Shown here piece after piece: positions 17,166 through 26,254 of a DNA stretch of 64,000 bases (its first letter is position 1; each line of letters opens with the position of its first letter). Origin of the DNA: Celeribacter baekdonensis B30. Lineage in GTDB: Bacteria > Pseudomonadota > Alphaproteobacteria > Rhodobacterales > Rhodobacteraceae. Below the pieces are notes generated by a model. The model saw nothing but the letters and a program-made list of their open reading frames with translations. It had not been told where the DNA came from and ran no database searches. Made by a program: the position numbers and the translations under genes. The stretch spans positions 310,001 to 374,000 of the forward strand of contig NZ_AMRK01000004.1 in the NCBI RefSeq assembly GCF_000299875.1, read 5' to 3'.

Positions 17166-17960
17166 ATGATGCCCAAAATAAGGCCAGACCAGACGCCGGA
17201 AGGCACAGCCGAGAGCACAGAGACCTGTGCCTCTGGCGCTCAATCTGAGCCGAATGCAGAACGCGCCACCCATGTGGCCGTGATTATGGATGGCAATGGC
17301 CGTTGGGCGCAATCGCGCGGCAAACCGCGTCTTTTTGGTCATCATGCGGGGGCCAAACGGGTCAAAGAGATCGTGCGCGCCTGTCCCGATCTGGGGGTCA
17401 AATACCTGACCATCTTTGCCTTCTCGACCGAGAACTGGAAACGCACCCAAACCGAGGTTTCGGGTCTGATGTCGCTGTTTCGCCGCTATATTCAGAGCGA
17501 ACTCAAAGGCTTGGTCGCCGAAGGCGTGCGGGTGCGCTTTATTGGCGATCGGCCAAGGTTGGACAACAAACTGATTGCGCTGATGGACGAGCTTGAATCG
17601 GTGACCTGCGAGAACAGCAAGGTGCATCTGACCATTGCGATCAATTATGGCGGTCGCGACGAGGTGTCCCGCGCGATCAAAGAGATGGCGCGCGATGTCA
17701 AAACCGGCGTGTTGGACCCGGAAACGGTCGATGAAACCACGTTGACGCGCTACCTCGACACGCGGGTCTTGCCCGACCCCGATCTGGTGATCCGCACCTC
17801 GGGCGAGGCGCGCATTTCCAACTTTCTTTTGTGGCAATCGGCCTATTCGGAATATGAGTTCATCGACACGCTCTGGCCGGATTTCACCGCAGAGGTCTTT
17901 GCCGATTGCATGGCGCGGTTTGCCCATCGGGATCGCCGCTTTGGCGGGGTCAAATCGTGA
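17166..17960 (+). CDS. uppS: Undecaprenyl diphosphate synthase (cis-prenyltransferase)
   Basis: UppS condenses farnesyl diphosphate with isopentenyl diphosphate units in cis to make the C55 carrier for peptidoglycan and other envelope sugars. The 264-residue product has a 34-residue polar lead, then the catalytic AVIMDGNGRWAQSRG motif with Asp near residue 42. HHAGAKRVKEIV, LTIFAFSTENWKRT, and the pyrophosphate-binding DLVIRTSGEARISNFLLWQ with SAYSEYEF follow. Two ATGs lie three bases apart (17166, 17169); GAGAGG fits the second slightly better. The stop overlaps the GTG of cdsA. It heads a long envelope operon. Confidence 0.95.
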   Translation: MMPKIRPDQTPEGTAESTETCASGAQSEPNAERATHVAVIMDGNGRWAQSRGKPRLFGHHAGAKRVKEIVRACPDLGVKYLTIFAFSTENWKRTQTEVSGLMSLFRRYIQSELKGLVAEGVRVRFIGDRPRLDNKLIALMDELESVTCENSKVHLTIAINYGGRDEVSRAIKEMARDVKTGVLDPETVDETTLTRYLDTRVLPDPDLVIRTSGEARISNFLLWQSAYSEYEFIDTLWPDFTAEVFADCMARFAHRDRRFGGVKS

Positions 17961-18688
17961 CGGATCGCCCAACTAAGCCAAAATCCCCATCAAAATCTGG
18001 CCCCCGCTTTCTGACCAAAGGCAACTGGCGCGATTTACGACCGCGGATTTTGTCGGCGATTGTGATGGTCGCGCTCGGTTTGGGCGCGGTGCTGTCCGGG
18101 CATGGGGCGTTTCGTGCACTGGTGATATTGGCGGGAGTGATCGGGGCGTGGGAACTGGTGCGCATGGCGCGCCACAAAGGCGGGCAGGGTGGCTTTGCCC
18201 CCGGCGATGTCGCAGCGCTTGTCGGCTATTTCGTCATACTGGTCTTTGGCTGTCTGGGTCTGTTGCAACTGTCCTCCCAAGGCGGGCGCACTCTGTTGCT
18301 TTACATCATCGGCTTGGTGATCGTTGCCGACAGTATGGGCTATTTGGTTGGCAAAACCTTGGGCGGGCCAAAATTCTGGCCCCGCATCAGTCCGAAAAAA
18401 ACGTGGTCCGGTATTTTGGGCGGCTGGATTGGTGTGGCCATTTTGGCAGCCTATGCGCATCAATTCATGCCCGAAGGTTTCGTGCGCTATTGGTTTTTCA
18501 TCACCTCCTCGGTGATCCTGGCCTTCGCCTCACAGCTTGGCGATATTTTGGAGAGCGGGTTGAAGCGCCGGATGGGGATCAAGGACAGCTCCAATATCAT
18601 CCCCGGCCATGGCGGGGTTTTGGACCGGTTTGACGCGCTTTTGGCGCTCGGCGCACTGGCTTTTTTGCTCAACCTGCTGTTTGGATAG
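17957..18688 (+). CDS. cdsA: Phosphatidate cytidylyltransferase
   Basis: CdsA makes CDP-diacylglycerol from phosphatidate and CTP, the branch point for phospholipids. The start is a GTG that overlaps the uppS stop by four bases (GTGA), giving 243 residues. After a basic, Pro/Lys-rich cytoplasmic lead of about 35 residues come some six to seven membrane segments. The family signature is visible near the C-terminus: SQLGDILESGLKRRMGIKD followed by PGHGGVLDRFDALL. It is slightly shorter than the E. coli enzyme, as is usual in this group. dxr begins three bases after its stop. Confidence 0.93.
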   Translation: MTDRPTKPKSPSKSGPRFLTKGNWRDLRPRILSAIVMVALGLGAVLSGHGAFRALVILAGVIGAWELVRMARHKGGQGGFAPGDVAALVGYFVILVFGCLGLLQLSSQGGRTLLLYIIGLVIVADSMGYLVGKTLGGPKFWPRISPKKTWSGILGGWIGVAILAAYAHQFMPEGFVRYWFFITSSVILAFASQLGDILESGLKRRMGIKDSSNIIPGHGGVLDRFDALLALGALAFLLNLLFG

Positions 18689-18691
18689 GTC

Positions 18692-19858
18692 ATGCGACGT
18701 ATTTCCATTTTCGGCGCGACCGGCTCCATTGGCCAGTCCACGATTGACCTGATCCGACGTGACCGCGAGGCCTATGACGTGGTCGCGCTGACCGGCGGGC
18801 GCAATGTCGATCTTTTGGCGCATGACGCGCGAGCGCTTGGAGCCGAAGTCGCGGTGACCGCCTATGACGATTGTCTTCCGGCGCTGCGCGAGGCGCTGTC
18901 TGGCACTGGCATTCAGGCCACGGCGGGCGCACATGCGCTGCTTGAAGCGGCGGAGCGCGAGGTCGATTGGACCATGTCGGCAATTGTCGGTGCTGCGGGG
19001 TTGGCTCCCGGCCTTCATGCGCTGCGCCACGGCACGACCTTGGCGCTGGCGAACAAAGAAAGTCTTGTGACAGCCGGGCCTTTGTTGATGCGCTCGGCGC
19101 ACAGCCACGGCGCGCGGATTTTGCCGGTGGATTCCGAACATTCGGCGGTGTTTCAGGCGCTGGTGGGCGAGGATCAATCCGAGGTCGAGCGGGTGATCAT
19201 CACCGCCTCGGGCGGGCCGTTTCGCGACTGGTCTCTGGAGCGTCTGAAAACCGCGCGCTTGGCCGAGGCCTGCACACATCCGTCTTGGGATATGGGGCAG
19301 AGGATCACGATTGATTCCGCCTCGATGTTTAACAAGGCGCTGGAACTGATTGAAACGCGGGAATATTTCGGCTTTGCGCCGGAACAGATCGAGGTGTTGG
19401 TGCATCCCGGCTCCTACGTGCATGCGCTGGTCGGGTTTCGCGACGGGGCGCTGATGGCGCATCTGGGCGCACCCGATATGCGCCACGCCATAGGCTATGC
19501 GCTGCATTGGCCAGAGCGGCGCGATTTGCCGGTGGCGCGGTTGGATCTGGCCAAAATCGGCACGCTACAGTTCGAAGCGCCCGATGAGGTCCGGTTCCCG
19601 GCGCTCAGATTGGCGCGTGAGGTGATGGCGATTGGCGGCTTGGCCGGGGCCGTGTTCAACGCCGCAAAAGAGGCGGCTTTGGACCTTTTTATCGCCGAAA
19701 AAATTGGATTTTTGGACATGGCGCGGATCGTGGAAACGGTCCTCAAAGACATGTCATCGGGTGTGAGCCTGCGGGTCAACGCCTTGAGCTTGGATAATGT
19801 GCTGGAAGCGGATAAAGAGGCGAGAGCCCGCGCGTTCTCGGTGCAAAAAACACTCTAA
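18692..19858 (+). CDS. dxr: 1-deoxy-D-xylulose 5-phosphate reductoisomerase
   Basis: Dxr rearranges and reduces DXP to 2-C-methyl-D-erythritol 4-phosphate with NADPH, the committed step of the MEP isoprenoid pathway that feeds UppS. The 388-residue product opens with the NADPH loop IFGATGSIGQSTIDLI. It has ALANKESLVTAGPL, then the metal-binding LPVDSEHSAVFQ, the flexible-loop ITASGGPFRDW and HPSWDMGQRITIDSASMFNK. All catalytic regions look intact. It starts three bases after cdsA and precedes rseP by 48 bases within the same operon. Confidence 0.96.
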   Translation: MRRISIFGATGSIGQSTIDLIRRDREAYDVVALTGGRNVDLLAHDARALGAEVAVTAYDDCLPALREALSGTGIQATAGAHALLEAAEREVDWTMSAIVGAAGLAPGLHALRHGTTLALANKESLVTAGPLLMRSAHSHGARILPVDSEHSAVFQALVGEDQSEVERVIITASGGPFRDWSLERLKTARLAEACTHPSWDMGQRITIDSASMFNKALELIETREYFGFAPEQIEVLVHPGSYVHALVGFRDGALMAHLGAPDMRHAIGYALHWPERRDLPVARLDLAKIGTLQFEAPDEVRFPALRLAREVMAIGGLAGAVFNAAKEAALDLFIAEKIGFLDMARIVETVLKDMSSGVSLRVNALSLDNVLEADKEARARAFSVQKTL

Positions 19859-19906
19859 GGCGGAAACCGCCACAGAAATTTAAAGAGATCAGAGGATCGA
19901 CAGCCC

Positions 19907-21244
19907 ATGGATTTCACCACGCTTCTGATGAGCTTTGGCAACACCGCCTATACGGTCATCGTGTTTATCATTGCCTTGTCGATCATCGTCACCGTGCATG
20001 AATACGGCCATTACATCGTCGGGCGCTGGTCCGGGATCAAGGCGGATGTGTTCTCGCTGGGCTTTGGCAAAGTGATCTGGTCGCGCAAGGACAAACGCGG
20101 CACGGTGTGGCAACTCGCTGCGCTGCCTTTTGGGGGCTATGTGAAATTCGCCGGCGACGCCAATGCCGCCTCCGCTCCCGACGCCCATGCGGTCGAGGGC
20201 CTGAGCCCGGATGAGGCCCGCCACACCATGCCGGGGGCACCGCTATGGGCGCGCACACTGACGGTCGCGGCGGGGCCGGTGTTCAACTTTATCTTTTCGG
20301 CGCTGGTGTTTGTCGCTGTGCTGTTCACCATGGGCAAATCCGGCGATGTGTTGATCGTTGATGAGATTTCCAAAATGCCGATCGAGGTGGGCATCGAACC
20401 GGGTGATGAAATCGTGGCGATTGCCGGGACCCCGGTGCCCGAAGGTCTTGAAGGCTATAGCGATTTTATCGCCAGCCTGCCGCATGAGATGAGTTTGCCC
20501 TATACCGTGCTGCGCGATGGCGTTGAACAAACGGTCGAAGCGCCGCATCCGTTTCCGGCGCGGATCGACGAGTTTAGCATGAAATCCGCCGCCAAAGACG
20601 CGGGGCTGGAAACCGGCGATATGATCACCGCGATTGACGGGGTGGAGGTTGCGACCTTTGGCGATCTTTTGGCCTATTTCAGCAATTTCAAAGGCGGCGA
20701 AGCAACCCTGACCGTGCTGCGTGATGGTCAAACCTTTGAAGCCAAAATGACGCCGCGCCAACGCGATCTGCCGCTGCCCGAAGGCGGATTTGAGACCCGC
20801 TACATGATTGGCATCGCGGGCGGCACCTATTTCACCATCGGCTCGGTGCCTGTGTCCTTTGGCGAGGCGATCAGCGCCGGGGTGGGCCAAGTGTGGGCGG
20901 TGATTTCGTTGTCCTTGTCGGCGATTTACAACATGTCGATCGGCGCGATTTCGGCCTGTAACCTGTCAGGCCCCGTGGGGATCGCACAGGTCGTGTCCTC
21001 GGCGGCTTCCGTGAGTGTGTCCTCGTTCTTTTTGACCATTGCGACCCTGTCGACGGCCATCGGCCTGATGAACCTGTTCCCGATCCCGGTGCTCGATGGC
21101 GGGCATCTGGTATTTTACGCCTATGAGGCGGTGCGCGGCAAACCTTTGCCGGATCGGGCCGTGGGCGTGATGATGACCGTGGGTCTTGTGGTGATCCTGA
21201 GCTTTATGGTGCTTGGGCTGTCTGCGGATCTGTTCTGTGTGTGA
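19907..21244 (+). CDS. rseP: Site-2 intramembrane zinc protease RseP
   Basis: RseP cleaves membrane-spanning substrates such as anti-sigma factors and leftover signal peptides within the inner membrane. The 445-residue protein has its active site at the start: HEYGH at residues 31-35 in the first membrane segment. A second zinc ligand motif NLFPIPVLDGGHL lies near residue 385. Between them are two PDZ-like domains (about 130-205 and 210-285); GLETGDMITAIDGVEV is recognisable. Its place between dxr and bamA is the standard order and links it to outer-membrane stress. No rseA or rpoE gene is in the window. Confidence 0.95.
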   Translation: MDFTTLLMSFGNTAYTVIVFIIALSIIVTVHEYGHYIVGRWSGIKADVFSLGFGKVIWSRKDKRGTVWQLAALPFGGYVKFAGDANAASAPDAHAVEGLSPDEARHTMPGAPLWARTLTVAAGPVFNFIFSALVFVAVLFTMGKSGDVLIVDEISKMPIEVGIEPGDEIVAIAGTPVPEGLEGYSDFIASLPHEMSLPYTVLRDGVEQTVEAPHPFPARIDEFSMKSAAKDAGLETGDMITAIDGVEVATFGDLLAYFSNFKGGEATLTVLRDGQTFEAKMTPRQRDLPLPEGGFETRYMIGIAGGTYFTIGSVPVSFGEAISAGVGQVWAVISLSLSAIYNMSIGAISACNLSGPVGIAQVVSSAASVSVSSFFLTIATLSTAIGLMNLFPIPVLDGGHLVFYAYEAVRGKPLPDRAVGVMMTVGLVVILSFMVLGLSADLFCV

Positions 21245-21376
21245 TCAAAACAGACGGTCTCTGCGCGATTGAGGAGCTGTTTTTTCAAGGTGATTGAGAA
21301 AACGGCCCAACTCTTGCCATATTCGAAATGTATCCCTCTGTCAGAGCGCCGATGCGACGCGTGAAATACCTGAAAA

Positions 21377-21395
21377 GGCCCAGGATTTGGGCCTG
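21377..21395 (+). repeat. Inverted repeat between rseP and small membrane gene
   Basis: AGGCCCA and TGGGCCT pair around a five-base loop, about 130 bases past the rseP stop and 22 bases before the next small gene. There is no T tract; it may be an mRNA hairpin or a weak terminator. Confidence 0.35.
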
Positions 21396-21417
21396 TGACA
21401 GAGAGGATGGGACTGAG

Positions 21418-21549
21418 ATGACCGCAATTCGTGCAAGCTATCGCAGCCTTTCGCAATTGGCCGATCTCAATTGGGATCGTCTTTTGTACGCGGCAACGAT
21501 CACCGTGGCGCTGGTCGCCGGAGCGTTTTTTGGCCAGTTTTTCCTCTGA
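21418..21549 (+). CDS. Small single-pass membrane protein, 43 aa
   Basis: A 43-residue frame begins MTAIRASYRSLSQLADLNWD and ends in one hydrophobic segment (LLYAATITVALVAGAFFG) closing with QFFL. A GAGAGGATGGGA stretch precedes the ATG. The frame can be extended upstream, but those codons overlap the hairpin region and read poorly. It sits between rseP and bamA on the same strand, so it probably belongs to the same envelope operon. I do not know its function. A tail-anchored inner-membrane peptide is the likely form. Confidence 0.6.
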   Translation: MTAIRASYRSLSQLADLNWDRLLYAATITVALVAGAFFGQFFL

Positions 21550-21772
21550 ACGGGAGCTGAACATGTGGGGGATGTCCCCCGAGTACAAAGCTGCATCTCT
21601 ATGATTTCAAAGCAGGGGCTTTCGCATCGCGATGGTCCTTTTGTTTTGCGCATGACCCCCTCGCGTAAATGCCACAGCGTTAAGGTGCCTGTGCTGCGGG
21701 CTAGGCTTTTGACAAGAGGCCGTAATCCCGGTACTCAGCTACAACGTTTTGTGGAATTTCGAGAAAGCTGTC
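21550..21772 (+). other. Intergenic region upstream of bamA
   Basis: 223 bases between the small membrane gene and bamA. A separate bamA promoter may lie here. I see no clear RNA gene or operator. Confidence 0.4.
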
Positions 21773-24118
21773 ATGGTGTCCATCATTCAAAAGTCGACCC
21801 GTCGCAAACAGCGCATTGCCGCGCGTGCCTTTGCCCTCTCTTTTGCAGCTTTTGCAGCAACATCAGTGTCTTATGCCATGTTCCCCACGGCGGCACAGGC
21901 GCAGAGCTATCGCTTTTCCAACGTCACGATTGAGGGCGCACAGCGGGTCTCGGCGGATACCATCCTGTCTTACGCGGGAATCGCTCGGGGTCAGAGCGTC
22001 TCCGCTGCTGAGTTGAATGACGCTTATCAAAAGGTTTTGGCCTCTGGACTGTTTGAAACCGTTGAATTTATCCCAAGCGGATCGACTTTGGTGATCAAAG
22101 TCAGCGAATACCCGGTGGTGTCGCGCATCTCGATTGAGGGCAACCGCAAAATCTCTGACGATGCGTTGATGCCGATGTTGTCGACGCAAGTGCGCCGGGT
22201 CTATTCGCCCGCCAACGCCGAAGCAGACGCCGCCGCTTTGACACAGGCCTATGAGGTCAAAGGTCAGCTTGTCGCCACCGTGACCCCGAAAATCATTCGC
22301 CGCAATGACAACCGCGTGGATGTGGTGTTTGAGGTGACCGAGGGCAAAGGCGTTGAGATTGAGCGGCTGAGCTTTGTCGGCAACCGTGAATTTTCAGACT
22401 CGCGTCTGCGCCGCGTGCTGGAAACCAAACAGGCGGGGATTTTCCGCTTTATCATCGGCAAAGACACCTATGCCGAAGACCGCATCGAATTCGACAAACG
22501 GGTGTTGATGGATTTCTACACCTCGCGCGGCTATGTCGATTTTCAGGTGTTGAACGTCGCCGCCGAATTTTCGCGCGAACGCAACGCCTATTTCCTGACC
22601 TTCAACGTGCGCGAGGGCCAGAAATACGAATTTGGCACGATCTCCACAGTCTCCGGGCTTGATGAGGCCGACGCGGAAGAGTTCCAAAAGGTTGTCAATA
22701 TCCGCAGTGGCCAGACCTATTCGCCGCTTGCCGTGGACAATGTGATCGCCCGGATGGAAACGCTGGCGACGAAGAAGGGGATTGATTTCCTGCGGGTCGA
22801 GCCGCGAGTCACCCGCAATGACCGCGCCCAGACGCTGGACATCGAATTTGCCCTTGTGCGTGGCCCGCGCGTCTTTGTCGAACGCATCGACATCGAAGGC
22901 AATGCCACCACATTGGACCGCGTGGTGCGCCATCAGTTCAAAGTGGTCGAAGGCGACCCGTTCAACCCGCGCGAAATTCGCGAAGCGGCGGACCGCATCC
23001 GCGCCCTTGGCTTTTTCTCCAACGCCGATGTGAACACCCGCGAAGGCTCCTCTGGCGAGCAGGTCGTGGTCGATGTCAATGTCACCGAAAAACCGACCGG
23101 CTCTTTCACCTTTGGGGCCAACTTCTCGGTTTCGGACGGGGCCAATCTTGTGGCCTCTTTCAGCGAGGCAAATTTCCTGGGCCGGGGGCAAAGCCTGTCT
23201 TTCAACCTGACCACGAAACTTGACGATGGTAATCTGTCGTTCAACTTTTTCGAACCTGCATTCCTCGGGCGTGATGTCGGTTTTGGCTTTGGGGCCGGGA
23301 TCAGCAGCTCGCAACCGGGCTACGCCGACCATGACGTGCGCCGGGCGTATCTTTCGCCGCGCCTGTCCTTCCCGATCTCGCAAAACGGTGTTTTGACGCT
23401 GAATTACCGTGGCGAGTGGAGCGAAGTCCGCGAGGTTGACAGCAATTACGCCGATCTGCCGTCTCAGATCCAAGCCGACATCGACGCGGGCGGGCTGGTG
23501 ACGCATTCGCTGGGCTACAGCTATAGCTATGACACCCGCCGCACCGGGCTTAATCCGAATGCGGGCTTGCTGTTTAAATTTGGTCAGGATTATGCCGGTG
23601 TGATCGGTGGCGACGTTGATTTCACCCGCACCTCGGCGGAACTGACCGGCGAAATGAAAGTCCTGAACGAAGAGGTGACCCTGCGCGCCACCGTTGAGGG
23701 CGGGATCATTGAAAGCGACGATGGCACGCGCGTGTCCAACCGCTATTTCAATAGCCCGTCGATCATCCGTGGCTTTGAAACGGGCGGCATTGGCCCGCGG
23801 TCAACCACCAATGATCTGGCTTTGGGCGGCAATTATTACGCTGTGGCGCGTCTTGAGGCCGATTTCCCGTTGGGCTTGCCGGAAGAATACGGCCTCACAG
23901 GTGGCGTATTCTTTGACTATGGCTCCGTCTGGGGTCTTGACGACACAACCGCCATTATTGCCGGGAGTGATGATCCGAACTGGCGCTCAGTGATTGGTGC
24001 GTCGATCTTCTGGACCACACCTTTGGGGCCGCTGCGGTTCAACTTTACCAAGGCGTTGGATAAGGAAGACTATGACAAAGAGCAGAGCTTCGACCTGACC
24101 ATCTCCACGAGCTTCTGA
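21773..24118 (+). CDS. bamA: Outer-membrane assembly factor BamA
   Basis: BamA is the essential core of the machine that folds beta-barrel proteins into the outer membrane. The 781-residue protein has a signal peptide (RAFALSFAAFAATSVSYA, cleavage after AQA near residue 44). Five POTRA domains follow (about residues 45-440), then a 16-strand Omp85 barrel. The conserved loop-6 motif IIRGFETGGIGP lies near residue 665, and the last residue is Phe, the usual barrel-end signal. I start at the ATG at 21773 with GAGAAAG upstream; an earlier TTG is less likely. The stop overlaps the skp ATG (TGATG). Confidence 0.95.
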   Translation: MVSIIQKSTRRKQRIAARAFALSFAAFAATSVSYAMFPTAAQAQSYRFSNVTIEGAQRVSADTILSYAGIARGQSVSAAELNDAYQKVLASGLFETVEFIPSGSTLVIKVSEYPVVSRISIEGNRKISDDALMPMLSTQVRRVYSPANAEADAAALTQAYEVKGQLVATVTPKIIRRNDNRVDVVFEVTEGKGVEIERLSFVGNREFSDSRLRRVLETKQAGIFRFIIGKDTYAEDRIEFDKRVLMDFYTSRGYVDFQVLNVAAEFSRERNAYFLTFNVREGQKYEFGTISTVSGLDEADAEEFQKVVNIRSGQTYSPLAVDNVIARMETLATKKGIDFLRVEPRVTRNDRAQTLDIEFALVRGPRVFVERIDIEGNATTLDRVVRHQFKVVEGDPFNPREIREAADRIRALGFFSNADVNTREGSSGEQVVVDVNVTEKPTGSFTFGANFSVSDGANLVASFSEANFLGRGQSLSFNLTTKLDDGNLSFNFFEPAFLGRDVGFGFGAGISSSQPGYADHDVRRAYLSPRLSFPISQNGVLTLNYRGEWSEVREVDSNYADLPSQIQADIDAGGLVTHSLGYSYSYDTRRTGLNPNAGLLFKFGQDYAGVIGGDVDFTRTSAELTGEMKVLNEEVTLRATVEGGIIESDDGTRVSNRYFNSPSIIRGFETGGIGPRSTTNDLALGGNYYAVARLEADFPLGLPEEYGLTGGVFFDYGSVWGLDDTTAIIAGSDDPNWRSVIGASIFWTTPLGPLRFNFTKALDKEDYDKEQSFDLTISTSF

Positions 24119-24804
24119 TGTCGGGTCTGCGGCTGTGGTCTTTGGCAATGCTGGGGGCAGGGCTGGCCGTTGTGACGGGCGCGCCCCCAGCTTTGGCCCA
24201 AGAGGCCCCGAGCCGTGCAACACCACAGGTTCAGTCTGAGCAGCCTCAGGCCCAGCAGATTCAGGCCGAGCAGATCTTTCCGATTTTGGCCTTTGACCGG
24301 GCCCGGATCATAGCGCAAAGTCAGATGGGCGTGGCGCTCGAAGCCCAGATCGAGTCGGAACGTGCCGCTCTTTTGGCGGAGAACGACCAAATCTACGCCG
24401 ATCTGGAAGCCGAAGAGCAGGAAATCTCCGACCAACGCAAGATGATGAGCGAAGAGGCCTTTCGCGCCCGCGCTGCCGAGTTTGACGCCAAAGTCACCGA
24501 GGTGCGCGCGCAACAGGACGAAAAGGCGCAAGCGGTGCAACGCCTCTATGACAGCGCGTTGGAAGAGATGGAGACCGAGATGAACACGGTCCTGACCCGT
24601 GTCGCGCGCGATCTTGGGGCGGTGGTGGTGTTTGAACGGCAACAGGTGTATCTGATGTCCGGTTCGATTGATGTCACAAAAGTTGTCATTGATCGGCTGG
24701 ATGCGATTCAGGCCCAGCGTGACGCCGCCACGGCCACAGCGCCCAAAGAGCCGCCCGCAGAAGACGCAGAAACGCAAGACACCCAACCCAAAACCGCTGA
24801 CTAG
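24118..24804 (+). CDS. Skp/OmpH-family periplasmic chaperone
   Basis: Skp-type proteins hold unfolded outer-membrane proteins in the periplasm on their way to BamA. The 228-residue product has a signal peptide ending ALA near residue 27, then a Gln/Ala-rich spacer. The OmpH core at about residues 55-200 is a long charged helical hairpin: ARIIAQSQMGVALEAQIESE, EEQEISDQRKMMSEEAF, then AVVVFERQQVYLMSG as the short trimer-forming strand. The C-terminus is a disordered Ala/Pro/Glu tail. The overlap with the bamA stop and the neighbour order support the assignment. Confidence 0.85.
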   Translation: MSGLRLWSLAMLGAGLAVVTGAPPALAQEAPSRATPQVQSEQPQAQQIQAEQIFPILAFDRARIIAQSQMGVALEAQIESERAALLAENDQIYADLEAEEQEISDQRKMMSEEAFRARAAEFDAKVTEVRAQQDEKAQAVQRLYDSALEEMETEMNTVLTRVARDLGAVVVFERQQVYLMSGSIDVTKVVIDRLDAIQAQRDAATATAPKEPPAEDAETQDTQPKTAD

Positions 24805-24964
24805 GCCTGAGGCGTCCACACCGCTTGTCACCGCGGGGCGCTGTTGGTAGAAAACGGGACGAATTTTATGCCAGACTGGCACATGGGACCGATCTGGCCC
24901 GTATGCTTGGACCCGGCGTCGCGTGACACAGATAAAGATAAGATCAAAGGCCGAGGGAAGAGAT

Positions 24965-25429
24965 ATGACGGACCATCTGAAAACCGCCGATATTGATTTG
25001 ATTCAACGGATTTTGCCGCATCGCTATCCGTTTTTGTTGGTGGATCGGGTGATCGACATCGACACCAGCACCGGTTGCACCGGCATCAAAAACGTCACTT
25101 TCAATGAACCGCATTTCACCGGGCATTTTCCGGGCATGCCGGTGATGCCCGGCGTGATGATTGTCGAGGCGATGGCGCAAACGGCGGCTGTGTTGGTCGG
25201 CGTGCATATGGACTTGGCCGATAAGGTGTTTAACGTGTTTTTCATGAACATCGACGGCTGTAAATTCCGCCGCAAAGTGGTGCCGGGTGATCAGCTTAAG
25301 ATGCATGTCACGGTCAAACGCGGCGGTGGCAAAGTGTGGAAATTCGATGGCCGCGCCGAAGTCGATGGCGAGGTGGCCTGTGAGGCCTCGTTTACCGCGA
25401 TGATGGACCTGTCTGCGTCCAACACCTGA
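24965..25429 (+). CDS. fabZ: 3-hydroxyacyl-ACP dehydratase FabZ
   Basis: FabZ removes water from 3-hydroxyacyl-ACP in fatty-acid elongation and competes with LpxA for the same acyl pool. The 154-residue hotdog-fold protein has [13 protein letters not shown] near residues 19-31. The catalytic His54 sits in [14 protein letters not shown] and Glu68 in [10 protein letters not shown] start at the ATG at 24965, with GGGAAGAG just upstream, which gives the standard length; the longer in-frame start adds 14 residues not seen in the family. lpxA follows after 14 bases. Confidence 0.95.
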   Translation: MTDHLKTADIDLIQRILPHRYPFLLVDRVIDIDTSTGCTGIKNVTFNEPHFTGHFPGMPVMPGVMIVEAMAQTAAVLVGVHMDLADKVFNVFFMNIDGCKFRRKVVPGDQLKMHVTVKRGGGKVWKFDGRAEVDGEVACEASFTAMMDLSASNT

Positions 25430-25443
25430 TCAGGAGCGATCTC

Positions 25444-26244
25444 ATGAGCCTCATCGACCCAAGCGCCAAAATCCATCCCTCTTCTGTCATTGAAGAGGGG
25501 GCCGTGATTGGCGCGGGCTGCCAGATTGGCCCGTTTTGTTCGATCGGGCCTAAGGTGCGGTTGGGCGCAGGGGTGGTGATCAAATCCCATGTGGTGATCG
25601 AGGGCATGACCGAGATCGGCGACGAGACCACGGTGTTTCAATTCGCCTCGATCGGGGCGATCCCGCAGGATTTGAAATTTAAAGGCGAAGAGACCCGCCT
25701 TGTGATCGGCAAACGCAACCGCATCCGCGAATATGTGACGATGAATCTTGGCACCGAAGGGGGCGGCGGGGTGACGCGCGTGGGCGACGATGGCTTGTTC
25801 ATGGCCTGCGCCCATGTCGCCCATGACGTCCAGATCGGGGATCGGGTGATTTTGGTCAATTCGGTCGCCGTGGCCGGGCATTGTGTGATCGAAGACGATG
25901 TGATCGTCGGCGGCCTGTCGGGCATTCATCAATGGGTGCGGATCGGGCAGGGCGCCATCATCGGCGCGCTCTCTATGGTCACAGCCGATGTCCTGCCGCA
26001 TGCGTTGGTCCAAGGTCCGCGCGCAGAACTTGATGGGCTCAACCTTGTGGGGCTCAAACGCAAAGGCGTGGCCCGCGACGACATCAACCAGTTGCGCGCG
26101 GCGTTTCAGATGCTCAAACAGGGCGAAGGCGCGTTCAAAGATCGGGCCCAGCGACTGTCCGAAGATTTCGACAGCGATTATGTCGCCCGCATGGTGGCCT
26201 TTGTCATGGGCGACAGCGACCGCGGGTTTTTGACGCCAAAATGA
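25444..26244 (+). CDS. lpxA: UDP-N-acetylglucosamine acyltransferase
   Basis: LpxA adds a 3-hydroxyacyl chain to UDP-GlcNAc, the first step of lipid A synthesis. The 266-residue protein is a left-handed beta-helix of hexapeptide repeats over about residues 1-190, starting SLIDPSAKIHPSSVIEEGAV. The catalytic-histidine region reads CAHVAHDVQIGDRVILVNSV, followed by AGHCVIEDDVIVGGLSGIHQ. The C-terminal helical part (about 190-266) is the trimer and acyl-carrier region. It lies between fabZ and lpxI with short spacers. Confidence 0.96.
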   Translation: MSLIDPSAKIHPSSVIEEGAVIGAGCQIGPFCSIGPKVRLGAGVVIKSHVVIEGMTEIGDETTVFQFASIGAIPQDLKFKGEETRLVIGKRNRIREYVTMNLGTEGGGGVTRVGDDGLFMACAHVAHDVQIGDRVILVNSVAVAGHCVIEDDVIVGGLSGIHQWVRIGQGAIIGALSMVTADVLPHALVQGPRAELDGLNLVGLKRKGVARDDINQLRAAFQMLKQGEGAFKDRAQRLSEDFDSDYVARMVAFVMGDSDRGFLTPK

Positions 26245-26254
26245 GGGTGTGCCG

